Assembly: GCA_003640385.1 (NCBI GenBank)
Contig: RCAB01000127.1
Span: 1 to 64,000 of the forward strand
DNA length: 64,000 bases
Direction: 5' to 3'
Source of the DNA: Setaria digitata
Lineage: Eukaryota > Nematoda > Chromadorea > Rhabditida > Setariidae
The notes below the pieces were generated by a model. It was not told the origin of the DNA. It did not search any database and saw only the letters and a list, made by a program, of their open reading frames with translations. This document shows positions 1 to 12,336 of this stretch, one piece after another. The first letter of the stretch is position 1. Each line of letters starts with the position of its first letter. Made by a program: the position numbers and the translations under genes.

Positions 1-165
1 TAATGACAGCAGAATCATCTCTTGCGACAGAAAATGGCACATCCGGCCTAATGACAGCAGAATCATCTCTTGCAGCAGAAAATGCCACATCCGGTGTAAT
101 GACAGCAGAATCATCTCTTGCGACCGGAAATGGCACATCCGGCGTAATGACATCAGAATCATCTC
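1..165 (+). repeat. 48-bp tandem repeat encoding a 16-residue stalk unit
   Basis: The unit begins at each TAATGACA (positions 1, 49, 97 and 145) and encodes MTAESSLATENGTSGL with small changes. Three full copies and a fourth broken by the N at 169 are visible; degenerate copies of the same unit (MTTEPSLTKEDG) appear around 275. Each complete unit carries an NGT or NAT sequon, so the array looks like a mucin-type or N-glycosylated stalk. Confidence 0.9.
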
Positions 166-1451
166 TTGNCTTGCGACAGAAATTGCAATTGACAATAGTA
201 CTGAGAACATATTAACGACTAAAATCCCTAAAATCCCTTCGTCTTTTGCGACAAGGAACGACACTTCTGGCGTAATGACGACAGAACCGTCTCTTACGAA
301 GGAAGATGGTGCTAGAGCTAAAATCACAACTGAGTTCGTTTTAACTTTTGTGATAGAAAATGGCACTGTAAGTGAAGCCACAACAGAGATCCCGACAGTT
401 ACTCCAAGTAGATCCGATAAAATAGACTTATCTGCAATGAATGGCTCACTGTTAGAATCAGTAGAAACTACTTTTGAAAACAGAAGTTCAACTTCTGACT
501 TCGAGAAAAGAACAAGACCGTCGCACACTTCGAGTGATTCCTCCGCAATTGGCTTACAGAGCACATCAAACACTCCAAGTTATTTAGCGCCGCAACCAAA
601 TTGTAAATTTTACGATGATGTTTAAAAGTTTCTTTTATCAAACATGTAATATATTCAGTAAGCATTTGAAAATACAGTTTTATGAAGCAATTTTCAGCTG
701 GTTCGTGGTTTTAAATGATTTCAGTTCACTTTTTCGCAATACATTCCACGTCACAAATGGCGATACTTCTTAATGATGTTTCTCAAACTACTTAGTAATT
801 GTATGAAAGTCTTTTGCAGACAGGTGCGATGATGGTTGGAAACTTTTTCAGGGTCGTTGTTACATTAAGGTGGTTGTTTCCATCCTCACTTTTTTTTCAT
901 TAGTGCAAGATGTGTTAGAACGCTTGTTTCTAAACATATCATGTTGAAATTATTTGTCAGATGGATGACGGCAGTTACACGTATTACGAAGCTAAAGAAA
1001 GTTGCAGAAAGTTAGGAGCAGTGTTGGTGACAATCGCTAATAAAGATATTATCAAGTTTCTCTACGGTAATTTTCGTTTTACACTCTTAGTCATTGTGTT
1101 CACTTCTCCAAAGTTGTGGAATAACCATTTTAACTTTAAAGTGAATTGTCGAATTGTCTATCAATTATTCATAATTTGGAGTACGTGCCAGTGATTTGTT
1201 CCATTTATGATCGTTCTTCAGATAGTTTCTACTTCGAGCATCCATTTTGGATTGGTCTTTTTAACGACGGTAAAGGATGGAAATGGCCAGATGGCACAAA
1301 ACTGAGGTATAAATTGTGGAAAAAGGGTGAACCAAAACAATTTTCATGTGTATATGCGGATACTGAAAGGAATGGAGGATACTGGTACACGACAGAATGC
1401 AGTGAAAAGATCCCTTACGATAACGTTTCCAGTTATGTGTGCCAACAGTAA
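3..1451 (+). CDS. C-type lectin domain protein with repetitive Ser/Thr-rich stalk (5' incomplete)
   Basis: Four exons join in phase: about 3-602, 820-869, 961-1066 and 1222-1451. Exon 1 encodes a Thr/Ser-rich stalk with NGT and NST glycosylation sequons; the last three encode a C-type lectin fold. Visible lectin landmarks are CDDGWKLFQGRCY, then YYEAKESCRKLGAVLVTI, then PFWIGLFNDGKGWKWPDGT, and a final C...YVCQQ. The usual calcium/sugar triplets (EPN or QPD, and WND) are not intact: the loop reads GEPKQ and the WND position reads YWYTTEC, so calcium-dependent sugar binding is doubtful. No signal peptide is seen because the reading frame is already open at the left edge. A frame slip coincides with an ambiguous base at 169; dropping five bases there restores one frame. 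An AATAAA follows the stop at 1485. Nematode proteins of this type are usually secreted or surface-bound; that location is inferred. Confidence 0.8.
165..173. other. Assembly join or ambiguous base inside the lectin stalk
   Basis: The sequence reads CTTG-N-CTTG. The same four bases flank the N, and removing the N with one CTTG puts the repeat array (frame of position 3) into the frame of the downstream stalk (frame of position 275). This is what a mis-joined contig overlap inside a tandem repeat looks like; the true repeat number is therefore unknown. Confidence 0.8.
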
Positions 1452-2253
1452 TTATTTGTTGTAAACACATGTGTATTCCTAACTAATAAATAACATACAT
1501 AAATTAGATGTTGATGGATTCATAACATCACATATTTCACATAACTGATTCACTAATTATACTTGGCTTGCATTCCGTTCAGTGTGTTTCTGAAACAGGA
1601 GAAACACAGAGATATGTTTTGAAAGAGGATATGCGTTAGCAAATTAAAAAGGAAAAAATAGACATTCCGATTTTTCCTTCTTTTCGCAATGAGAGTCAAA
1701 AATATTCAAATCGAAATTTGAATTTTAACCTTCGAAATACTATTGGATGGTTTATTATGGCGTTGTTGAAGCGAAAAAAAAAAACAGTTGAAGATGGGAA
1801 ATCAATGAAGACAGGAAGGATTATTTCCATGGGCGGCTTGTGCAGATGGTTAGTTAATAAGAGGCAAGGGAATAAAGAGTGGAAGATGTTTTCCATGCAT
1901 AGGATTTGCTCCAGAAATGCCAGTATAAATAGTCATCATTTGTTTCGGCCGTTAAATGGTGGCCCAAAAAACTTCAGCTGTCATGGAGGAGGGACACAAT
2001 CATTGGCCAAGACAACTGTTAGTGAATGAAAATATTCCTAAACTAACCTCCCGTAATAATTCTCTATGACTGTCATGATCGAATAGCTCATTGATCGTTA
2101 ACTCTATTAGGTAAATTCAGGACATTAAATAGCAGCATCTAAACCTTTAGTTCCAGGATAATCTTTACAAAATCCGTTGTTAAAGGCACTGCTATATCTT
2201 AGCATAAGCATCTATAATTGTCATTTTCCAGAGTTTTGTGTCTAAATTCCACC
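1452..2253. other. Intergenic spacer between lectin and receptor genes
   Basis: This stretch holds the lectin 3' end with the AATAAA at 1485 and about 760 bases upstream of the receptor start. A 103-codon open frame at 1718-2029 has lysine-rich, low-information sequence with no domain, and I do not count it as a gene. No other element recognised. Confidence 0.5.
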
Positions 2254-5200
2254 ATGCTGTTTCTTCTCACTCTTTTATTAACAAGCAAGCTAACTGTGAT
2301 GGCCAGAAGAAGCTTTTTGGAGCTGGAAGCCCAGTTGTACCAGGATCTTTTGTATGATTATAACAAAATTCCGCGTCCAATCAAAAATAGTACTGATGTT
2401 CTTACAGTAGATCTGGGCGCATCATTAATTCGAATTATTGACGTGGTAAGTATATTAAAGATAATCAATGCTACTGCTGTAAATCTCAGTCGCTCCTATT
2501 CCATGATGAGCTTTCCTTTCAGGACGAAAAGAATCAAATTCTGACAACAAACTTATGGCTTGAGATGGTAACTATCCTTTATCATGAAAGAAAAGAGCCA
2601 ATTTATTCCGTTCTACCATCGAAATTGCATTTTTGTCCTTGATTTCAGCAATGGAATGATTCAAGATTAACCTGGGATCCATCAAAATACGGCGGTATCA
2701 CAACATTACATATCCCAAGCGATCGTATTTGGACCCCTGATCTTGTTTTATATAATAAGTAAGAGTAGTATTCAAAATTGATTGTTTGCATCGAGAAAGG
2801 TGCTTTTTATATTTAGCAAATTCACTTGCTTATAGTGCAGCAGGTGATCCGGATATAACAATTTTTACGGATGCTCTTGTTGCTTATGATGGACGCGTTC
2901 TGTGGCAACCTCCAGCTATTTATAAATCTTTTTGTCCGGTTAGTTTTCTTAACCAAAAAATAGCATAATTTGTATGTTCCCTTTTGCCAAGCCAAAAAAA
3001 TTTAGATCGATGTAACTTGGTTTCCTTATGATTCACAGCAGTGTGAGATGAAATTTGGTGCTTGGTCTTATACTGGTTACTACGTCGATTTAAAGCAACT
3101 TCCACAAGGTTCATGTTTTAAATTTGAAAAAAATTACTATTTTCCAAAAGAACTTTCTTCTGTGTTTATTTTACGAATGGACAGTCTTTTGCCTTTTTTC
3201 AGACCAAATAATAAATGGGATAGATAAATATGGGCAAGATGTTGAAACAATGAATATAGGCATGGATCTCAGTTTCTTTTACCAGTAATAATTCCATTCT
3301 TATCATACGCTACAACAACGAATCATGGAAGTATTTGTCAATGTTAGCTTAGCGACAAATCTTTCGTGCTTCGAAGAAAAACGCCTGTTAGGAGATTTCC
3401 TAAACGCAAAAGTTCATAGTCTTCTTGAATTATTGAAATAGAACCTGAAAAAAATAACATTCAGGACTCCTTCTGTAAAACTTATATTTATTAGAAAAGA
3501 CGAATTATAGAAATGGGAGAAAATGCAGGCGAAATAATACAAGTTGTAGTGTAGTTTATTTTTTTACAGTTTTTTTTTTTTTTTTTGATAAATTTGAAGA
3601 AACATTGACTTGCAAGGATTGTTTAGATCTGCAGAATGGGATTTGTTGTCACTATCATCAGCTCGACATTCTGTCCTTTATACAAGTTGTTGTGGACCGG
3701 AAAAATATGTTGATATTACTTATTATTTTGTGTTGAATCGGAAAACGCTTTTCTTCACTTGCAACCTAATTGTACCATGCTTTCTAATATCACTCCTTAC
3801 TACCATTGTTTTTTACTTATCTGATCACAAAATAACATTCTCAATATCTATCTTGGTTACGTTAACAGTATTCTTTTTGGTAAGTAGCTTATCACATTTC
3901 CATGTATTCATTGATTAATTACCAGCAGAGACGTGAAGGATAAGCCATCAACATTTAAAAGATATGCTCCGTTTGTTGAGGAATTCATAGTCCTCCAATT
4001 TGCTATCAGTACTTTTACAAGGGTGTATTTTTTTTTTCCTTCTTTTTTCTTCCTCAGATGAATCAAAAGTCTTTTAAACGATGTCTTTTTTTTTTTTTTC
4101 TTTAATATTTCTGGAAATTCTCATCACTAAAATCCTTACTGAAGTTCAGTAGAGTTATTAGTATTTTAATTTCCTTGACACATGTGGCCATTAATGTAGT
4201 AGTTAAGCTTCCTTTCTACGATGCCGAATCTTAAAAAGTATTATTGTAGATAATTAAAATGATTGCCATCTTTTTACTTTTTTGTTGATAGCTTCATTTT
4301 CAAATCAACCAAATTTAGCCGGTCGTTTTTTTAAGCCAAAATATTATCTAATTTCAACTTGAATTGATTTATTTTTTGCACTGATTAATTTTAAACAGTC
4401 TTTTCGTAGAGATCCAGATGCCTTTCAAAATAAGAAACTTCGCTGGAATTTGAGGATATGAGTTAATTTGAGTTAGTTTCAATATCCCCATCTACTTCAA
4501 AATATATACATTGTTTAACTATTTTTTGAAAGAAAATAACAGAGCTCTTCCAGGAAAGATGACGGAAACTTCAGATCTATAGTTAATGAAAATCAATAAT
4601 TTTGATTAAAACGTCCAGAAATACTTCTTAGAGTAACAATTAATTGGAAAAGTGACAACCATCAAAATCACTTCAGTTCAGATTTAAGAGTGATAGAACT
4701 TGATTAACTCACAGGACCGCTGGTTCTATTTTATATGAACTAACAATATTCCAGAATCACCAGTTAGAAGTCGTAGTGTTTAAAGGTTTTAATCGATATA
4801 ATGCCACCAACTTCATTAGTGATACCGATGTTTGGACGGTATCTAATTACAACAATGATACTCGTTTCATTATCGACAGTTGTTTCTGTTATCACTGTTA
4901 ACTTCCGCTTCCGGAGTGGATCAGATTATCATATACCACCTTGGATTCGCAAATTGTTCCTTCACTTTTTACCGAGGTGATATTTTCGCACATTTGCATT
5001 TTCTTAACTTTCTATATATTGCTTTAGAGCTTAAGGAAGTAATTGTCGTCTATATCGCATTGATAGTCTTTTGTAATCGATATCAGAATCATACCATTTG
5101 GCTTTTACTTGACTTATTTATGATAGTCAATCAATTATTGCACATAATTCCATTTATTTGACGACACTCCACTACTGAGCTTGGAATTAGTGACTAGGAC

Positions 5201-6549
5201 AAGCTATGAAGATTTCAAACAAATTACTGCTTGTTAGTGGTGAAAATAAGTCAGCAGAAATGGTAATCTAATACTGTAGATTCCACTGATGATCAATTTC
5301 AATCGTGTGCATCCACTGAGAAATGCAATTGTGATGAGTGGCAGCGAACTTTTAATAAACTGATAGTATTTGTAAACTATGCTAAAGTTTGCTGTAGAAT
5401 ACTGTGTATGAAAAGGAATAAGCCGAAGCGAAGAAATAAAGCTCCGAAAATTGAGCTTGTTGATGCCGTATCGCTGATACGACGACAAATCTCACCGGAT
5501 GAGCTAGCCTGCTTCAGAACTCAGGAAAGTAATCTGTTCAAGCTACTCATTTTGCTTAAAAACTTAACACTTCAAGTAAAAATAGATCATATCTACTATT
5601 GCGATATCAGTTGAATTTCAAAAATGACTGATCTGCTTTTTCAAATTAATCTTTACATTATGTTTTAAAATGTTATGCATGTGCTTTTGGCAACTATATT
5701 TTGCAGGAAAAAATATATCTAGAAAACTGTGCAACCTAACGTCTTATCCATTTTTTTCTCATTCTTGTCTAAAGCAAGATGAAAAGCATACTCGAGAGTC
5801 CGCCTTTGCCAAGAACTTTGTTTATGGAGAGGATTATTGGGCAGTTAGTTTTAATTACAATTGCATATACACTTAACTGGCAAAATGAAATTCTTAAGAA
5901 AGACGTCAACTAAAACAGTGACTATTTTCTACTTATTTAAGGATAACAAAAGTCCTATTCATCAGCATTATTGCTTGAGTGATTTTGAAATGCGTTTAAA
6001 TTGTAAGCGAGATACTGTTTCAAAACTGCTGCAACAGATTCGATTTATTGCCAATTATTTCCGGAAGAAAGAAGAGGAAACTGAGGTTTATATTCCTTCT
6101 ATTTTCTTGCTTTGTTTGCTAAGCAATTTTTTTAGATAACAAGATGAAGTTTATCTAATCATGAAGTGTTCAAAATTAGGAAGTGGATTTCTTCTGACGG
6201 TTCATATCTGAATTCAAAATCTCGACCTTGATATGGATTTGAGGGGAAGAAAATTTTGCATTTTCAAGTCCCTTTAAATTTGTAAAACTTGCAAGTTTCT
6301 AAGTACAAAGTAGCACAGCTTTAAATATATTCGATATTTCACTTGCAGATATCTGACGAATGGATTTTTGTAGCAATGGTACTCGACCGACTATTCCTCA
6401 TCATATTCTCTATATTAAACATTGGAACTTTTCTAATACTCCTAGAAGCGCCATCGCTTTATGATACCAGACAGACCATGAATATTACCAAAACTACAAA
6501 ACCACTTGGACAAGGAAGCTTCATTTTACCGAACCATTTAAACTTATAA
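2254..6549 (+). CDS. Nicotinic acetylcholine receptor subunit, alpha type
   Basis: This is a Cys-loop ligand-gated ion channel subunit acting in the plasma membrane of muscle or nerve. Exon 1 (2254-2445) gives a hydrophobic leader from ATG 2254, then DYNKIPRP. Further exons at 2523-2567, 2649, 2838-2939 and 3006 build the ligand-binding domain, with the Cys loop C-13-C ([15 protein letters not shown]). An exon from 3627 to 3879 carries [17 protein letters not shown], whose adjacent cysteines mark an alpha-type subunit, then M1 and M2. Exon 4786-4976 holds the end of M2 and M3 ([14 protein letters not shown]). The M3-M4 loop is at about 5279-5532 and 6000-6087; M4 starts at 6350 ([16 protein letters not shown]). 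The exact junctions at 4977-5280 and 5533-6000 are not settled. The M1-M2 linker is short and lacks the usual GEK. I cannot name the nematode subunit group with confidence. Confidence 0.85.
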
Positions 6550-6779
6550 TAATTTCGATTAGCATTCTCCGAATAAATGACTGGTCCTTAATATCACTTC
6601 CATTTGGTAATTCAAAATTCTCAGAATATGTTGCTCTTAATTATTGCAAGAACAAAATTTTTTGGATATAAGTATTCTTATGAAACAAATCACTGTCATG
6701 AATTTTGTATATTTCTCTGCAATACGTCAATTAGTTTTATCATTTTCACAAACGTATAATAGAGGGAATTTCGACTGCA

Positions 6780-9700
6780 TTACCAAACAATACTTTCTGG
6801 GAGAAAGAAGTTTGAAATATGTATAAGAAATCGAATGCCTGGCAGTAACCCATTTGTGGTATGATCGGCAAGCATCAACGACCGCAGTTTTCGTAAGAGG
6901 TTAAACATCGATTGCTGCAAAGTTTGCATTGCTATATTGCTGTGACAGGATGACAGTATTGAATTTACAATAATATCACCGTTCGCTGTTAGAGGTGCAT
7001 AAAACCCTTTACCAATTACCTGAAATTATGAACAATTAAGGTAATTTATGAACAATTTTATACTATTTTTTGTTGTCGTCCAAGATGCAATCGCAGATGA
7101 AGGATGGGATAAAACAAACCCGCTGAATGGCTGATACCTGAACAGGTACCAAATTATTAGACTGTTTCACGGCAACATGTAAACAATGTCCCAACCGAAC
7201 ATCCTTCGCAAAGATCAATCTCAATTTCTCTCCTACCGCACAATCCGTGACATATAATAAATGATAATCAGTCAGTTTTATTATTTCATCATTTTCCTGA
7301 AATTTCATAAAAATACAAATATCAAAAGATGCATTTGAGATTCAAGAATCCAACATTAACCTATAAGGAAAATCATTCATTTATTCTTTTCTAGTGATGT
7401 GAATAAATAAAAAGTAGTATGGAAACAGTAATTAAAGAACTAACCAAAATAATCTTATTGAAAACTGCTGACTCATTTTCAGATCGGTGCAAAAACATCA
7501 CTACTGGTGAATAAGAAATCTAAAATATCTCTCACTTTTAGTTTTTTTATCATGAAGCCAGGCTAACACAATCCCGAATAGTTCCAATGTTATTCACAAC
7601 AGTAATTTTTTTTTCTCAAATAAAATAATTAATTGACTTACCAGTGACTCGTCAATGGATAATACTTGGTCACCAACTTGTAATTCATCAATCCGTTTTA
7701 TCCGGTTAGGAGTCTGCACAGTTGCATCACTGCTAAAGCACTGCAGCGTTTCAAAGTAGCCATTATAGTACTGCAAGCACTTACATAAGACTTCCAGTGA
7801 TAAAGTATCATTTCTATAATTCTCAGATAGAATTTTTTTTTTTTGTAAAAAGTGGTTTTCTTTACACCTTTCTAACATTTTCTACTGTAAATTTTTTCAC
7901 GAAGACAAATTATAAATTTTCTACACTCATAAGGTTAACGAAACACCTCACCGGCACATTACCGCCACTGTATGCCGGTACAGTACGCTGTGCAATGGTT
8001 ATACTTTTTGGTTCAGAAGGTATTGCAGGTCTTTGAGGTGAATACGGTACACCAGAATGCAGATACTGTACACCAGACGGCGGATATTGCAAACCAGAAT
8101 ATGTTTGCAAGAATTGCCCCGATGATGGCTGTAAAGACTCTGGCAAATATCTCAAGTCCTGATTAAATCAAAAATGCTCAAAACGACGTGTTAGTCAGTT
8201 AGTAAAAGAAAAATAAATTTAGGCATTATCTAGACTTAAACATTAAAATAAGAACAGCAATTTGAAACAACCATTCATTTTACAGATATTCGTTCAATGG
8301 TGAGGACAAAATGCTCTTCAATTTGAGCTGGTTGATTGTTAACATCATTATAATCATTCGTAAGAGCACCTACAGTAGCTGAAAGTTGGCTGTAGACTTC
8401 AGCAGATACAGAAGTAGGAGTTGCTTGACCATCACTCTCGATAAACTGACTGTAATCACCTTCAACCATATTCTAAATATATGATTATTAGGAAATCTCG
8501 ACAGCACATTCGGCAAAAATATGTGTCTGTATTCAGAAATGTCTATCTTTTTTCCTTGATTCCGAAAAAAAAAAAAAAGAAACTGGTGATAATACCGGAG
8601 ATGAGATTTCATAAAGGGTTGAAGACACAGGCGCAGCAGCTAAAACGGGACGATTACGTCCTATTATGCCTAAGTTAGTTGGCCATAATCCATCGGTAAT
8701 TATCCTAAAATAAGATTTTCCTTCAGAGACAATTAGCATTAATTCCAGAGTTTCCGGGCATCTCTATACATTTTTGGATTATGAAAACAATAGCTCGCAT
8801 AGCTTTTCTCTGTAATCTGTGGATGAAAGTGTTTGAAAGTACCTGCGATGCGAGGATGGACGCTTGACAATCACGGGATCGTAATCGTAATAGTCATAAT
8901 CGTCAATAATAGGCCTGTAGAAAGGTCTTCTACGCAGCGAAAACACCCTACGATGGGCCATTCGGTGTCTGGGTGAGAATAAATCATCGAAATTTTCATC
9001 TTCCATAACGGTTGATCGTCTGTTGAAATTTTATTCAAATAAGAGCGAAATACGCTGCAGCAAGCCAAGGTCGACGTTATAATGGCAAAATGCAGCAGTG
9101 GTCGATTTTATAAATGGAAGACGTTCGTTCCATACACTTGAATCTTACGTTATGACTACGTTACTAAAGAATGTAGATTTTGCGTTTGTTAATAAGCAAA
9201 TAGTGTCTTGCAAGCAGAAAGAATTGAAATAAGTACCTTCTTGGTTTTGAGTATTTTGTATGATGCTGATTTGTAAAAACATATTCTTCAGCATCATATT
9301 CGGATGAGATATCCATTGCCGATCCGTTTAATTCACTATTCTCATCGCTTATTACTACAAGCAATACTACTTTTTTAAAGATTTTTTTTCAAAATTTAAC
9401 GATAATAAAACATTTGAAAAGGAGGCCAAGATATTTAAAGCAAAATGTTGCAGAGAGCAAAATTCTCTGAATTTAATTTTGGGAAAGAGACTGGTGAAAT
9501 CATTATTTGCATTGTCCAACTTCTCAATCTTCCTCATTGCTGAATACCTTTGTTAACCGTTCTTTTCTAACTGTCCAACAATGACAATAATTCTGTTTCA
9601 AGTCAGTTAGGAACTGGAATTACAAAGAACTTGAGCAAGTTTTGTTAATTGTTACTGATAAGAAGGAGTGCGAAGAACTGAAAGTAATAACGAGAAAGAA

Positions 9701-11171
9701 GAGATTTCCCTTATTCCAAGTCATAACTTTAGGTGTTTAGATATTTTCAAATGGAAAGTGTATGCACATTTGCCACTGAAAACAGAAGTCATGGTATCGT
9801 GGTACTTATTGTGGTACCCTAAACTTAGCTGGGAAACAGAAAACATGCAAAAGACGAAAATACAAAATTGTTTTAAAAAATACGAACATTTATTCTTTGT
9901 ATCTATCGGTTTCGGAATACACGCTAAGCGCATTATTTTCAACTCGTATTGTGGCCTGAATATTAACACAAAGAAAGGTTAAGTTAGATTTTTAGGTTCA
10001 AAAAAAATAAATATTATGGAAAATACATATTTGTTTCGGAAAATTTTATAGTGGTGAACATACTTTTTTTGATTAATTTAAAGTTCTTAAAAAATGTTAA
10101 TAGATCTCTTCAGTGCTACTACGTTATTTGCAGCTAATAGAAACAGTCGCCAAATATATTACAGTCAAATAGTTGCGTTAGTGTGAGAGAAGTTAACCTG
10201 TGCTGATTATCGAATGAAAGTTGTACTTCTTTGATTAGGTCAAAAGCCACTCTGCGGCTATTTTGATACACTTCTCCACCTGTATAACTCTCACCAACTT
10301 TAACAACTACTGTTTTTAATGCTCTGGCGTGTCGTAAGCCCTCGTAGTTGCAACATTTCCATTTTGCTCTGTAAAAAAAAAGAAAAATTCTATGGTACAG
10401 AAGCATTCATTAGAAATACTAGAATGCATAATTAACATTTATAAAATTTTTCTACTTACTTAACACTGCTTCCGTTATCTTCGAGAAGTAATCCAACCGT
10501 CCACTGCACTTCTCCAGTACAACTGACGTTTTGATAGAATTTATAACACTGCTGAAAAATATTTGGACAAATTATAAAATGTCATAACATGTTAACAACT
10601 GCTTCATCTTATTATCAAAACAAGAATTTACCGCTTTATGAATATAGCTGTCCAAACCGAACAGACTTTTCGTTTCGCTTTCGGTTACTGGAATCATATC
10701 GTCACGTTTCATTTCATAAAACCGTTTTTCACCGAAACAAACTGGCGAAGTACATAGCAGAGCTGAAAAATATTTTCATAGAGCAAAAACTTGTCCAAAA
10801 CAGTAAAATTGTAGGACATATTCACTGAATTTACAAGGTGTAAGTTGATCTGTTACATCTGCTAGTGATCAGTGGAGAAAAGCGAAGAATATTCAAATTT
10901 TCTTGTCAGTATGAGATCAATTATAAATTTGCATATTTAAATGCCAGTTCAACAAGTCAACAAATTGTATGTAGTAACTATGATAACATTTTTTTTTTAA
11001 ATTAAAAAGCTTGATAGTACTTGGATTTCCATTTTTATCATTCTGAAACGAAAACGGAATTGTATGTTCGCTGCATGATGAGTCTACAGCAGATTGTTGC
11101 TGGCTACTGATTGATCTTATCAAAAGCAACATCAAAAAGGACAACATTCTGTTAGGAATTGAAAATCCCAT
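6780..11171 (-). CDS. Warthog-type hedgehog-related protein with Hog (Hint) autoprocessing domain
   Basis: This is a secreted nematode hedgehog relative. The N-terminus has a leader (MLSFLMLLLIRSISS, or 8 residues earlier) followed by a Wart domain: CSEHTIPFSF, then CTSPVCFGEKRFYEMKRDD (about 10.75-10.63 kb), then QCYKFYQNVSCTGEVQWTVG, then KCCNYEGL and GGEVYQNSRRVAFDLI. A low-complexity linker follows (about 9.36-7.93 kb) with DDYDYYDYDP and repeated YPPSG/YLHSG/YSP stretches. The C-terminal Hog domain starts at CFSSDATVQTPNRIKRIDEL, where the Cys is the expected nucleophile for self-cleavage. It continues with DYHLLYVTD and ends with KGFYAPLTANGDIIVNSI and SSCHSN; the stop is at 6780-6782. 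Wart-Hog proteins act at the cuticle and epidermis in C. elegans. The junction between the Wart exon (about 10.2 kb) and the 9.36 kb exon does not match in phase, so a small exon is probably missing. It converges on the receptor gene with about 230 bases between stops. Confidence 0.87.
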
Positions 11172-12138
11172 TCGATAGAGAGGCTCTGTAATTCATAGTA
11201 CGACTACTACATAATTTGACGAAACATTTTATAACGGATTTCCAAGTTCTTGAAAGTATCCGACTGGTGGCGCTGTGAGTATTGCCGATGTTAAATGTTA
11301 AATTATAGAACAGAATTTGAAATGCATTGCATAATGAAATATTTTAAAAATTGTAGAACAAAGAATATTAATCATTGCTATGGGAAAATTAGAGGTAGTT
11401 AAGATCACATAAAGCTGACCGAAAATCTGGTTAAATCATTTCATTAAATATTTTAAAAAAGAAACCCAACTTTGAATTTCGATCCCTCGCACTTACTAAA
11501 AAAGGATACACTCAGCAGTAAATGTGAGTGTGAGGAAGGAGCTACTGGATATGTAAGAGGAACAGGGTGTATCTGAATGACTTTATAATAACCCTAATGA
11601 GGGCGATTCCCATCTTTTCACAGATCACCGATTGTCCCATATTTTGGATGGCTAATCGACCAGCGCCGTCCTAATAATATATTTAAATATTTCAGTTCAT
11701 TTCAGTTCATGTTGGGAGGGAATATTTCAACAGGTTATGTCACTGCGAACAACTAGATGTCACTATACAATCTGGAAACGACACGACAAAAATGAGCAGC
11801 AGTGTCACTTGCGACGGACATATCTTCCCATTCTTGAAATTATGGAATTTTCGTCCTCAGTTTTTCGCTGAAATGCAGTGCGCCTAAACAGCAGATGTCC
11901 AAATGACCAACTGCTTGCTCGGAATCTATTCATCCACTTCTTGTACATTACTTCGGAACTCCACCTCTCGCTTAAACTTGAAAAAAAAAAAAGAAACTTG
12001 ACAGTCTAACAAATTGCATAACATTAGTAAGAATTAAGCTTAGGTTTAACATCTATCACTGAAAATTAATGTGTCAATGCGGACGTTAATTCAGAATTTC
12101 AATCAGCGGCCACAATCATTTTGCCAAAAGATGATTAA
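11172..12138. other. Upstream region of the Warthog gene
   Basis: Nearly 1 kb lies between the Warthog start and the next possible gene to the right. A short direct repeat (TTTCAGTTCA twice, near 11692-11710) is visible. No coding sequence, RNA gene or clear promoter element recognised. Confidence 0.4.
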
Positions 12139-12336
12139 TTATTGCTTGTTCATCTGATCATTTCCTTTGCCCTTCAAGCGCAAATACGCTTTAACATTAT
12201 AGCGGATGAAATCAAAGAAACCCACAATATATGTGCTAAATAGAAAAGGGTAAATGAATGGAAAAAAATTAAGAACCAAACCACCAGCCTCATCATAGAG
12301 TGATACAAAATAATTACCAGTATAATTTACTGGCAT
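12139..12336 (-). CDS. Possible one-exon small membrane protein, 65 residues
   Basis: A single open frame starts with MPVNYTGNYFVSLYDEAGG, runs through an aromatic, very hydrophobic stretch (FFPFIYPFLFSTYIVGFF), then a basic tail ending KGKGNDQMNKQ and a stop. The order of a short glycosylatable N-terminus, one membrane segment and a charged tail is protein-like, and residue use is less biased than in the nearby chance frames. No family was recognised and no other exon could be joined to it. It may instead be a chance frame in AT-rich DNA or an exon of an unseen gene. Confidence 0.3.
   Translation of the reverse strand: MPVNYTGNYFVSLYDEAGGLVLNFFPFIYPFLFSTYIVGFFDFIRYNVKAYLRLKGKGNDQMNKQ

Noticed and set aside
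1718..2029. 103-codon plus-strand frame between lectin and receptor
   Set aside because: Lysine-rich, no leader or domain, no splice links.
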